A DNA stretch of 17,117 bases from Bacteroidota bacterium (GTDB lineage Bacteria; Bacteroidota; Ignavibacteria; Kapaibacteriales; UBA2268). Both the position numbers and the translations under genes were made by a program. The DNA is taken from positions 1-17,117 of the forward strand of contig JAJRPT010000180.1 of assembly GCA_024280675.1 (NCBI GenBank). The letters are read 5' to 3'. The notes under the pieces are model-generated. The model did not search any database and was not told the origin of the DNA. It worked only from the letters and a program-made list of their open reading frames with translations. How positions within the stretch are numbered: the stretch's first letter is position 1; each line of letters begins with the position of its first letter. Of the stretch, positions 7,407 to 14,498 are shown piece by piece.

Positions 7407-8124
7407 CATCGCCATAGAATTTGCTGGCATATATTTCTGGAAGAATTCCGTGATAAAAGAAGTTTTCTAATGCTTCATCAATTTCATTTTCCATTTCCAT
7501 TCTCCACGAGAGCTTAACTTCACCAGATCTAGTGTCACCATCTTGGATATGCCCAGAGTTTGTTTTGCAGAGAACATTTAATAATTCCACTGCTTTTTCA
7601 ACCGAAATGCTTAGCTCTTCGGAGCGAGCACACCAAAAATAAAGCGGCAAAGGATTGGCAAATGAATCCATCCAATCCTCTGACAAATCTAAGGTAGGTT
7701 CGCCTTCGGTGATAATGACATCGGCGTCATCTTTTACATCCATAGCAGAAGAATCAATATCATACCTCTCAGACAGCAGAATGGATGTGATGCGGTGCAG
7801 AATAGGCGGAGCATTTCTGGGGCCAATGCTCTTTATTTCACTGGCTCCTTGTTTAAAATTGATTCCAGCAATTCCACAATTTCCGCTTAGACAAAGGGCT
7901 GGAGCTTTTATTATTCGAACATCACCTTGGCTTTGTGCCAGCCCGTATTCCACCACATCAAGGAGTGCAATATCGCATCTATTGTTGAGTAAACTTTTTA
8001 GAACTCCACCATTTGGTGATTTAATATTATAAACGTCAGGAAATTCTTCACTGGGAAAATTTACATCTGATTCAATCAGAGTTTTTGTAAGGAAATTTTC
8101 ATCGAATGCAATTTTTATAGGCAT
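7396..8124 (-). CDS. MqnA-like protein (chorismate dehydratase family, divergent)
   Basis: MqnA converts chorismate to 3-enolpyruvyl-benzoate in the futalosine route to menaquinone and has a periplasmic-binding-protein fold without being a transporter. Several MqnA-like blocks appear in order over 242 residues: CDIALLDVVEYGLA (50-63), LCLSGNCGIAGINF (77-90), KSIGPRNAPPILHRITSILL (98-117), DADVIITEGEPTLDLSEDW (133-151) and NPLPLYFWCAR (157-167). The usual RTSxxL block is altered to PRNAPPIL. This may be true MqnA in a divergent lineage or a relative with another ligand, so I give no symbol. It is the last gene of the bat-queA block, two bases after the methyltransferase gene, and its end overlaps the convergent gene at 6756-7406. 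Confidence 0.6.
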   Translation of the reverse strand: MPIKIAFDENFLTKTLIESDVNFPSEEFPDVYNIKSPNGGVLKSLLNNRCDIALLDVVEYGLAQSQGDVRIIKAPALCLSGNCGIAGINFKQGASEIKSIGPRNAPPILHRITSILLSERYDIDSSAMDVKDDADVIITEGEPTLDLSEDWMDSFANPLPLYFWCARSEELSISVEKAVELLNVLCKTNSGHIQDGDTRSGEVKLSWRMEMENEIDEALENFFYHGILPEIYASKFYGDAKE

Positions 8125-8126
8125 AG

Positions 8127-8669
8127 TTATTTCATTTTTTTTGTGGAGACACGAAGAGCTTCAAAAATTATTATTCCACCAGCAACAGAGACATTGAGCG
8201 AATGCTTTAGCCCCAGCATTGGAATTTCCAGCGCCGAATCACAAAGAGAAAGTGCTTCGCCCGAGATGCCGCTCAGCTCATTTCCCAAAACAAAGGAGGC
8301 AGGGAAATCGCTCATCTTTAACTCTGTATAGCTTTTTTGTTCATCAGTAATTTCAAGTGCAATTATTTTCTTTCCCAATTCCTTCTCAGATTCTATGGCA
8401 TCTTCAACGCTCTCAAAATATTGCCAAGGAACAGTTTGAGTGGCTCCCAGTGCAGTTTTGTCAATTTCTTTTCTGGGTGGACAAGGAGTGTAACCGCAAA
8501 GCAAGAGACGTTCAACCATCGCTCCGTCACTTGTTCTAAAGAGCGAGCCAACATTATGAAGTGAGCGAATATTGTCTAAAATAACAGAAAAATTTGAACG
8601 AACAGCGTCCTTGATAGATTGTCCATCAGGCTTTTGCTTCAGTAATTCTTGGTAGAGTATTTTTTTCAT
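8127..8669 (-). CDS. TrmH/SpoU-family RNA 2'-O-methyltransferase
   Basis: This SAM-dependent enzyme has the SPOUT (trefoil-knot) fold and is predicted to 2'-O-methylate a tRNA or rRNA ribose. All three family motifs are present in 180 residues. Motif 1 is DNIRSLHNVGSLFRTSD (32-48, with the likely catalytic Arg45). Motif 2 is FVLGNELSGIS (126-136). Motif 3 is IPMLGLKHSLNVSVAGGIIIFE, spanning 149-170. The N-terminal RNA-recognition extension found in larger SpoU proteins is absent, as in compact single-domain members. The target nucleotide cannot be assigned from sequence. It follows queA by 14 bases and precedes the mqnA-like gene by two, within a translation-themed part of the operon. Confidence 0.88.
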   Translation of the reverse strand: MKKILYQELLKQKPDGQSIKDAVRSNFSVILDNIRSLHNVGSLFRTSDGAMVERLLLCGYTPCPPRKEIDKTALGATQTVPWQYFESVEDAIESEKELGKKIIALEITDEQKSYTELKMSDFPASFVLGNELSGISGEALSLCDSALEIPMLGLKHSLNVSVAGGIIIFEALRVSTKKMK

Positions 8670-8683
8670 TTCTAAAAAGTATG

Positions 8684-9907
8684 TTAGTCCAGCAAAAGTG
8701 AGCTGTCGCCGTATGACAAAAATCTATAATTATTAGCCAGTGCTTCCTGGTAGGACTTCGCCCAAAGCTCACGTCCCAAAAATGCAGACACCAAAAGCAA
8801 TAAGGTGCTGGCTGGCTGATGGAAATTCGTCACTATCCCAGAAACTATTCTAAATTTATAGCCAGGAAGAATCAGTAATTTTGTTTGTCCAGAAAGCTCT
8901 TCCAGATTGTTTTTCTCCAAATATTCAAGCACTCTTTTGTATGACTTTTCTACGCTAACACCTGGGTTTCTGTAAGCATCCCATTGATTTACAAGACAAT
9001 CGGATTTGTCTCCAATCAGTAAATTCTCCCCAAAGATTGCAATAGTTTCCAGTGTTCTGACCGATGTTGTCCCGACGGCAATTATTTTTTTGCCATCTTC
9101 TATATTGGACAGAATTTTTTCAATTACTCTTTTGCTGACAAAAATCAGCTCGGAGTGCATTTCGTGTTCGGAAATATTTTTTGAAACTATTGGCAGAAAT
9201 GTGCCAGCACCAACGTGCAATGTGAGTTTAATTGTGTCAATACCCCTGTCTTTTATTTTGCTAATCAGTTCGCCAGTAAAATGAAGCCCCGCCGTGGGTG
9301 CTGCAAGCGAACCATCATTTTTGGCGTAAACAGTCTGGTAATTATTTTTGTCCTTGGCCTCGGCTTTGCGGTTCAAATAGGGTGGCAAGGGAATTTCGCC
9401 AATTTTTTCCAACACTTTGGCAAGAGTCATATTTTCATTTGACCAAGAAAGTTTGACATCTGCCTCATTTCCGTTTTTTCCTATAATTTCAACATCCAAG
9501 GCAATGTTTTTAACTCTGGCCGAAAGAACATCACCTGGGCGAATCTTTTTGCCACCAATTATAGCTTTCCAATAAGACTGAGATTTATTTGTCATTGCAA
9601 TTTGCGGGTCGAGATTATTTGCTGGCTTGAGCAATAAGACTTCGGCTCTGCCACCAGTTTGCTTTTTCATTACAAGGCGACAGAGAATCACCTTTGATTC
9701 ATTAAACACCAGACAAGTATTGGCAGGAAGTACAGAGGGTAGGTCTTTAAACAATTTATGAGAAATCGCAGAGCTAGACTTTTCCACGAGTAATAGCTTG
9801 CTCAAATCTCTTTTAGAAAGCGGATATTTGGCAATTCTATTCCCGGGCAGTTGATAGGTATAATCGTGTAAGTTAATCTTTGGTATATGATAAACTTCAC
9901 TGCTCAT
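8684..9907 (-). CDS. queA: S-adenosylmethionine:tRNA ribosyltransferase-isomerase
   Basis: QueA transfers the ribosyl part of SAM to preQ1-modified tRNA to make epoxyqueuosine at the wobble position. The protein is 407 residues from the chosen start, the long form seen in Bacteroidota rather than the roughly 350-residue enterobacterial form. Hallmarks are IAKYPLSKRDLSKLL near the N-terminus, AAPTAGLHFT, HVGAGTFLPI, GTTSVRTLE, NFHQPASTLLLL and FRFLSYGDSSLL at the C-terminus. The ATG at 9907 overlaps the batE stop as ATGA, which favours it over an earlier in-frame start at 9937 lying inside batE. Queuosine synthesis partners are not in the window. Translational coupling to batE is likely. Confidence 0.93.
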   Translation of the reverse strand: MSSEVYHIPKINLHDYTYQLPGNRIAKYPLSKRDLSKLLLVEKSSSAISHKLFKDLPSVLPANTCLVFNESKVILCRLVMKKQTGGRAEVLLLKPANNLDPQIAMTNKSQSYWKAIIGGKKIRPGDVLSARVKNIALDVEIIGKNGNEADVKLSWSNENMTLAKVLEKIGEIPLPPYLNRKAEAKDKNNYQTVYAKNDGSLAAPTAGLHFTGELISKIKDRGIDTIKLTLHVGAGTFLPIVSKNISEHEMHSELIFVSKRVIEKILSNIEDGKKIIAVGTTSVRTLETIAIFGENLLIGDKSDCLVNQWDAYRNPGVSVEKSYKRVLEYLEKNNLEELSGQTKLLILPGYKFRIVSGIVTNFHQPASTLLLLVSAFLGRELWAKSYQEALANNYRFLSYGDSSLLLD

Positions 9908-10668
9908 ATTCGCTCTAAGCTCTCTTGCTTGACCCATCCCTTATTTCCATCTTCGAGTCGAATATTGACCCAGCCAGCAACTTTGTCGCTTATCTCAACT
10001 TTTGTACCCTCGTGCAAAATAAATAAATCGGTACTTGTCTGGTCTGGCGAGCTTTTTATATAAGCACTTGGACTCATCACTATGGCACTTGTTTTATTCT
10101 CTTCTGAGTGCAGATTAGTTCTCCCAGAAAGAAAAGAGAGTGCAAATAAAATAATTGAAAAAATGGAAAGCAAGAATGAATATTTCCGAACCAGCGAGTT
10201 ATGAGAAATAATGAACATTGAAAGTGAGATGCCAAAGATCCAGATAAATAAAATGCTAAACCATCCCCAGGTATTTGAATCAAAAATAATTTTGAATGAA
10301 GACCAATAGCTGGAGAAAAATAACTCTGGAATTGCCTCAATTTTGTCAATCGCAGAAAGTTTTGCAATGCTCAGATTAAAAATAATATCCTCATCATTTG
10401 GCATTAATTTCAACGCACGTTCATAATTTAGAATGGACTTGCCAATATTCCCTAACTTGTAATATGCACCGCCCAGATTATAATAAAGTTCAGCCGAAGA
10501 GATATTATTCTCTTCAATTTTTTCATATTGACTCACGGCCATTTCAAATTCACCGCTCTGATAGAGTTCATTTGCTCGGGCAAAGAGTTGATCTGCTGGC
10601 GTTTGTGCTTGCAAATAAAGGACGCTTGAGACAATGAAAGATATTAATATTTGCAAAAAGAATCTCAT
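9904..10668 (-). CDS. batE: BatE: TPR and SH3-domain membrane protein
   Basis: BatE is a member of the Bacteroides aerotolerance (Bat) set, thought to work with the other Bat proteins at the inner membrane and periplasm. The 254 residues comprise a signal peptide or anchor (1-21), two TPRs (about 25-58 and 61-94, with YYNLGGAYYKLGNIGKSILN), two membrane segments (about 134-155 and 162-180), and a bacterial SH3 domain (about 192-254). The SH3 domain has the SAYIKSSPD and GWVNIRLEDGNKGWV strands. The TPR plus two-helix plus SH3 order is the standard BatE layout. Its start overlaps the batD stop and its stop overlaps the queA start, both as ATGA. Confidence 0.88.
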   Translation of the reverse strand: MRFFLQILISFIVSSVLYLQAQTPADQLFARANELYQSGEFEMAVSQYEKIEENNISSAELYYNLGGAYYKLGNIGKSILNYERALKLMPNDEDIIFNLSIAKLSAIDKIEAIPELFFSSYWSSFKIIFDSNTWGWFSILFIWIFGISLSMFIISHNSLVRKYSFLLSIFSIILFALSFLSGRTNLHSEENKTSAIVMSPSAYIKSSPDQTSTDLFILHEGTKVEISDKVAGWVNIRLEDGNKGWVKQESLERI

Positions 10669-12536
10669 AGCAAATCCTCCAATCTTGAGATTACTTCTTC
10701 TCCATTTTTGTATAATTGTTGTGGAGAAGATGCCTGGGTGCTTGCCGCATATCGCGCAAATTCGCAGGTCTCAATAGTTTGGTTTAGTGTTTCAATAGTT
10801 TCTCTGTCTACGTTTTTTATTTCCAGAGAGTTTTGAGCCGATTCCTTGTTCAAATCCGACCTATCGATAGAGAGCTTGTCGGAGAGATAGCCCCAGAGTG
10901 CTGCCAGCAGTTCTTCGTGGAAATTATCTAGATTATTTTCATCCAAATATTTTTTTGCAAGAGACAGTCTTTTCTGTGCTACCTTGCTAGCTTTCCTGGT
11001 TCTAAGAGCACTTTTGTCTGAGTTCAGTTTGTCTTGATTTTTGCGGTAGAAGAAAATAATTAACACACCAATGGGCGAAAGGACAACAAGAATATAATAG
11101 AACCAGGTGGCAAAAAACGAGGATGATTTTCGCTTGAGTGTAGTTTCAGTTTTAATAAATCTAATATCTTTGCCAATGAACTGTAGATTTTCTTTGCTCA
11201 CCCCAGATCTTGCAAACCCATTCGGCAATTGCTCACCCTTACCAACCGATATTATAAATTCTTGACTACTAAGCCGAGTGTAGGATTCTTTACTCAAATC
11301 AAAATAAGACAAAGTAATTGGTGAGATTTTAAATTCACCAGGGTTTTGCGGAATCATCAAATATTCAAAAATAATATTCCCAGAAGTTCCGCTGGTTCTG
11401 ACCGTAACATTATCGACAACCCTAGGGTCATACACCTCGAAGCCATTTGGAAATGTGATAACTGGTTCATCAACTAGCTTCAGGTTTCCATTGCCACTGA
11501 TTTTTATCTTTAGAGTAACAGGCTCGCCACTAACGGTATGGGTTTTGTCAAACCACGCTTCCATATTTAGTGTTCCGACTCCACCATTGAAATCATGTGG
11601 CGGTGGCGACGGGAGTCCTTTTACGTTAATATTTATTTTTTTGGATTTAACCACATAGTCAAAATTCTTAAAAGAGCCACGGTCGAAGAAATCATCAAAG
11701 AAGCTGTTTCTTCGCCTGTTGTTATTTCCTGTTCTTAACCTCACCACAGATTTGAATTCCATTGGATCAAGGCTGAGCCTACCGCTTTGTTGTGGGAAAA
11801 GTATTAGCTGTTTGATAATTGCTGTGCGAAAGGGAACACCATCGATAACTTCTCGCTTCCATTGTGGCTCTCCACTTCCCACAACTTGTGCCCAAAACCC
11901 ATTGAATGAAGGAGTTTTGTCGTGAGATAAACCCTTAATGTCCAGCTCTGAATGAGCGTAAAGTTTGTATGTGGCAAGAATTTGCTCGCCCATATAAATA
12001 TTTTTCTTATCAATCGAAGCTCTTATGTACAGATTTTTGGATATAATATCAATGGCTTGTTTGTTGAGATCTTTTTCTTGTTGTGCAACTTGTTTTCTTC
12101 TTTGTTTTTCTGCTTGTGAAGGCTCAAGAACTGTAATTTCAACACGTTTAGTCTTTATCCTTTTGCCATCCACTTTTACGCTTGCCGGTCCAATGTAGAA
12201 CTTCCCAATTTTCTTTGCCGAAAGAATGTAGGTATAGGTGATGGACTGGCTCATTCTTCCATTTACAATCTGCATGCTGGTGGATTGGTTTGGACCTGCC
12301 AGAACATTGAATCCAGTAAAATTTGGTGCTTTAAAATTACTGCCCTGTGCGTCGAGTTCGAATACCAGTCTGAACTTTACTCCTTGTGTGACGGGGTTTT
12401 GCGAGACCTTCGCCACAAAAACTGCCGAATTCAAAACACTTGTCAGTGCCACACTTGTCAGTGCCACACTTGTCAGTGCCACACTTGTCAGTGCCACACT
12501 TGTCAGTGTAAAAAATATTAAATATATATACTTCAT
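10665..12536 (-). CDS. batD: BatD: periplasmic Bat protein with an expanded signal peptide
   Basis: BatD is a large, mostly periplasmic component of the Bat system. The 623-residue protein begins with a long hydrophobic signal region (1-43), then Ig-like beta domains with the family's GSNFKAPNFTGFNVLAGPNQ, MSQSITYTYIL and KKIGKFYIGPASV pattern. A membrane helix follows near 478-498 (TWFYYILVVLSPIGVLIIFFY), and then a cytoplasmic helical tail ending in YKNGEEVISRLEDLL. The oddity is at 11-35, where LTSVA occurs four times followed by LTSVL, encoded by a 15-bp tandem repeat. This makes the hydrophobic region unusually long and gives several SVA signal-peptidase-like sites. The gene lies 26 bases after batC and overlaps batE by ATGA. 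Confidence 0.9.
   Translation of the reverse strand: MKYIYLIFFTLTSVALTSVALTSVALTSVALTSVLNSAVFVAKVSQNPVTQGVKFRLVFELDAQGSNFKAPNFTGFNVLAGPNQSTSMQIVNGRMSQSITYTYILSAKKIGKFYIGPASVKVDGKRIKTKRVEITVLEPSQAEKQRRKQVAQQEKDLNKQAIDIISKNLYIRASIDKKNIYMGEQILATYKLYAHSELDIKGLSHDKTPSFNGFWAQVVGSGEPQWKREVIDGVPFRTAIIKQLILFPQQSGRLSLDPMEFKSVVRLRTGNNNRRRNSFFDDFFDRGSFKNFDYVVKSKKININVKGLPSPPPHDFNGGVGTLNMEAWFDKTHTVSGEPVTLKIKISGNGNLKLVDEPVITFPNGFEVYDPRVVDNVTVRTSGTSGNIIFEYLMIPQNPGEFKISPITLSYFDLSKESYTRLSSQEFIISVGKGEQLPNGFARSGVSKENLQFIGKDIRFIKTETTLKRKSSSFFATWFYYILVVLSPIGVLIIFFYRKNQDKLNSDKSALRTRKASKVAQKRLSLAKKYLDENNLDNFHEELLAALWGYLSDKLSIDRSDLNKESAQNSLEIKNVDRETIETLNQTIETCEFARYAASTQASSPQQLYKNGEEVISRLEDLL
12436..12510. repeat. 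15-bp tandem repeat, about 4.9 copies, inside batD signal peptide
   Basis: Four identical units of ACACTTGTCAGTGCC (plus strand) run head to tail from 12436 to 12495. A fifth unit at 12496-12510 differs only in its last two bases. The period is a multiple of three, so each unit adds five residues (LTSVA) without a frameshift. Each unit also contains CACT-TGTC-AGTG, a four-base inverted repeat able to form a small hairpin. The exact identity of the copies points to recent expansion by slippage. Confidence 0.95.
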
Positions 12537-12562
12537 TTCTTATTTATTATCGGAACTTAGTT

Positions 12563-13324
12563 CTACCAATTCTTTTCAATATTATGTGATTTCTTCTTCA
12601 GCCTTCTTAATTTTCTTTGAGTTTCTTTTTCTTGTTTTGCCAATGCTTGAAGCATTCTTTCAGCTTCTTTTGGAGAAATTTTCAAAGGCTTAGAATCTCT
12701 TGCTTCTTCTTTCTTTTGATTTTCATCTTTTTTATTCTCATTTTCTCCATCTTTGGACTGGTTTTCTTTGCCGTCATCTTTTTTGTCTTTATTTTCTTTA
12801 CCCCCCTTGTCATCGCTATCTTTTTTTTCAGAGTCTTTCTCGTCTTTATTGTTATCGTCTTCTTTATTATCTTTGTTGTCTTGCTTTTGTTGCTTTTGTT
12901 GTTCAAGCATCTTGCGAGCGTAGGCAAAATTATATTTGGTGTCTTGGTCATCTGGGTTGAGCTTCATGGCTTCTTTGTATGCTTGTAGAGATTCTTCAAT
13001 TTCCCCAGCTTTAAGCAAAGAGTTGCCCAGATTGTGGAATGTGCTAGCTAGTTCTTTTGTGGGCAAATCACGAGCACTCATCTCACTATAATTTTCTATA
13101 GCATTCTCATACTTTTCTTGTTTGTACAGGCTTCCACCAAGGTTGAACTTTGCTTCTTTGGAATCTGGAGCAATCTCGAGCGACTTTCTATACTTTATCT
13201 CTGCTTCATCAAACTGCTCGTTCTCGTATTTTGAGTTCCCATTTCGGATAATAGCTCTTTCTTCTTGAGCATGGGCAAGCGGTGCAAATAATAATAGTGA
13301 AAATATAATTAATAAGAATTTCAT
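12563..13324 (-). CDS. batC: BatC: TPR protein with a charged low-complexity region
   Basis: BatC is a periplasmic TPR partner in the Bat set. It has 253 residues: a signal peptide (1-19, ending AHA before QEER), then TPRs at about 24-55, 57-85 and 93-126 (AEIKYRKSLEIAPDSKEAKFN, TFHNLGNSLLKAGEIEESLQAYKEAMKLNPDD). A stretch of about 70 residues (141-212) follows that is built almost only of Lys, Asp, Glu, Asn, Gln and Ser. The C-terminal block ISPKEAERMLQALAKQEKETQRKL is typical of BatC. The charged region is probably disordered and is the least certain part of the sequence, since the DNA is also repetitive. Its start overlaps the batB stop as ATGA. Confidence 0.9.
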   Translation of the reverse strand: MKFLLIIFSLLLFAPLAHAQEERAIIRNGNSKYENEQFDEAEIKYRKSLEIAPDSKEAKFNLGGSLYKQEKYENAIENYSEMSARDLPTKELASTFHNLGNSLLKAGEIEESLQAYKEAMKLNPDDQDTKYNFAYARKMLEQQKQQKQDNKDNKEDDNNKDEKDSEKKDSDDKGGKENKDKKDDGKENQSKDGENENKKDENQKKEEARDSKPLKISPKEAERMLQALAKQEKETQRKLRRLKKKSHNIEKNW

Positions 13325-14361
13325 GATTTCTTTCCTTCGGCAAATTTAACTAAATTCCACACCCACTTATTTCTTTTGTTGGAAGTTAGCATATCAATTA
13401 TCAGAAAAAACAGTGCAAGAGCAATAAAATACTGGAACTGATCTTCATAGTCTGCAAAGACTTTTGATTCGAACTCAGTTTTTTCAATTCTCTCAAGGTC
13501 GTCAATTAGTATTTTCAAATCGGTAGAAGCAGAGCCAGAGCGAATAAATTTACCATTTCCAGCACTAGCAATTTGAGAAAGCATACCTGGGTCTAGTTTC
13601 GTCATCACAACATTTCCGCTTTTATCTTTTTTCCATCCAATTCGGCGATTGGACTCATACTCGGGAATCGGACCTCCATCCTCTGAACCCATGCCGATAG
13701 TATTGATATAAATTCCTTTTTCGGAGGCATCTTTTGCTTTTCCAAGTGCGTCATCTTCGTGATTTTCCCCATCGGTGATGATGATAAGCACTTTGTTCGT
13801 TTCAGTTTCTGAAAAAGAACCCATTGCCATCTCAATGGCCGAACCGATTGCAGTGCCTTGGCTTGGGATTAGGTCTGTCGAAATTGTGGAGATGAGCAGT
13901 TTTGCTGTAGAATAATCAGTGGTCAGTGGCAATTGCAAAAAAGATTCACCAGCAAAAAGAATTATTCCAATCCTATCTCCGTAGAGATTGGCAAGAAGGT
14001 TTATTACCGATTGTTTGGCTCTTTCCAGTCTGTTTGGTTTAATGTCCTCTGCCATCATTGAGTTAGAAATATCTAATGCAATGATTATTTCTATACCTTC
14101 ACGCTTGACCTCCTCCATTCTGGTTCCAATTTTTGGATTCATTATTGCAATTATCAAGCTAAGTAGTGCCAGTGACAGAAGTATAAATTTGTAAGCAGGT
14201 TTAAATCTTGAGCGGCTTGGCAGTAGTCTTTCAATCAAATCTTTATCTGCAAAGGCGGAAAGAGATTTCTTTTTTTTCATGGAAAACATCAGAAACAATG
14301 CCACAAAGAGTGGCACTAAGGCAAACAAGTAGACAAATATTTCATTCTCGAATTTCAGCAT
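13321..14361 (-). CDS. batB: BatB: VWA-domain membrane protein
   Basis: This inner-membrane protein displays a von Willebrand factor A domain, the metal-dependent interaction module of the Bat system. The 346 residues have membrane segments at about 8-27 and 57-74, a VWA domain (about 89-290) and a C-terminal membrane helix (about 308-324). The MIDAS metal site is intact: DISNS at 97-101, Thr170 in SQGTAIG and Asp197 in ITDGENHEDD. VKREGIEIIIALDISNSMMAEDIKPNRLERAKQ (85-117) is the classic BatA/BatB segment, and the batB-C-D-E order favours BatB. It is the first gene of the seven-gene minus-strand block. The batA, DUF58 and moxR genes that usually precede it are absent; the neighbour here is a divergent ROK gene. 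Confidence 0.88.
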   Translation of the reverse strand: MLKFENEIFVYLFALVPLFVALFLMFSMKKKKSLSAFADKDLIERLLPSRSRFKPAYKFILLSLALLSLIIAIMNPKIGTRMEEVKREGIEIIIALDISNSMMAEDIKPNRLERAKQSVINLLANLYGDRIGIILFAGESFLQLPLTTDYSTAKLLISTISTDLIPSQGTAIGSAIEMAMGSFSETETNKVLIIITDGENHEDDALGKAKDASEKGIYINTIGMGSEDGGPIPEYESNRRIGWKKDKSGNVVMTKLDPGMLSQIASAGNGKFIRSGSASTDLKILIDDLERIEKTEFESKVFADYEDQFQYFIALALFFLIIDMLTSNKRNKWVWNLVKFAEGKKS

Positions 14362-14419
14362 TGGCAGGTATTGTTCTTTGAGCTTGAATAAAAAAGAAAA
14401 ATTGTACTTTAATACGTCA

Positions 14420-14427
14420 CAAATTTA
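14420..14427 (-). promoter_or_regulatory. Bacteroidota-type -7 element for the bat operon (TAAATTTG)
   Basis: Read on the minus strand, these bases match TAnnTTTG exactly and lie 58 bases upstream of the batB ATG. This is where a promoter for the bat block is expected. No clear -33 TTTG is visible at standard spacing. Confidence 0.4.
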
Positions 14428-14448
14428 AAAAAGTTTACGAGAAAGAGT

Positions 14449-14456
14449 TACATTTG
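14449..14456 (+). promoter_or_regulatory. Bacteroidota-type -7 element for the ROK gene (TACATTTG)
   Basis: An exact TAnnTTTG match lies 42 bases upstream of the preferred ATG at 14499, back to back with the element facing batB. No good -33 partner is seen. If this is the promoter, transcription starts downstream of the TTG at 14454, which rules that longer start out. Confidence 0.38.
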
Positions 14457-14498
14457 CAAAGAAATTCTATCAAACTTCCTGCGGACAAAGAAAATAAT

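Noticed and set aside
9908..9937. Upstream start for queA adding ten residues
   Set aside because: It lies inside batE, and the added residues are not typical of QueA. The ATGA overlap start at 9907 fits the rest of the operon.
12436..12510. CRISPR array
   Set aside because: The 15-bp units are directly joined with no spacers, lie inside batD and keep its frame.
12285..12521. Plus-strand frame with a CQCHT repeat, resembling a Cys/His metal-binding peptide
   Set aside because: It is antisense to batD and the repeat is only the other strand of the LTSVA tandem repeat. It has no supporting start context.
12617..12988. Plus-strand Phe/Ile-rich frame resembling a membrane protein
   Set aside because: It is the complement of the Lys/Asp/Glu-rich tract of batC, and the hydrophobicity is a by-product of that composition.
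14454..14498. TTG start for the ROK gene adding fifteen residues
   Set aside because: The ATP-binding DIGG motif normally follows the start closely, and the TTG overlaps the candidate -7 element.
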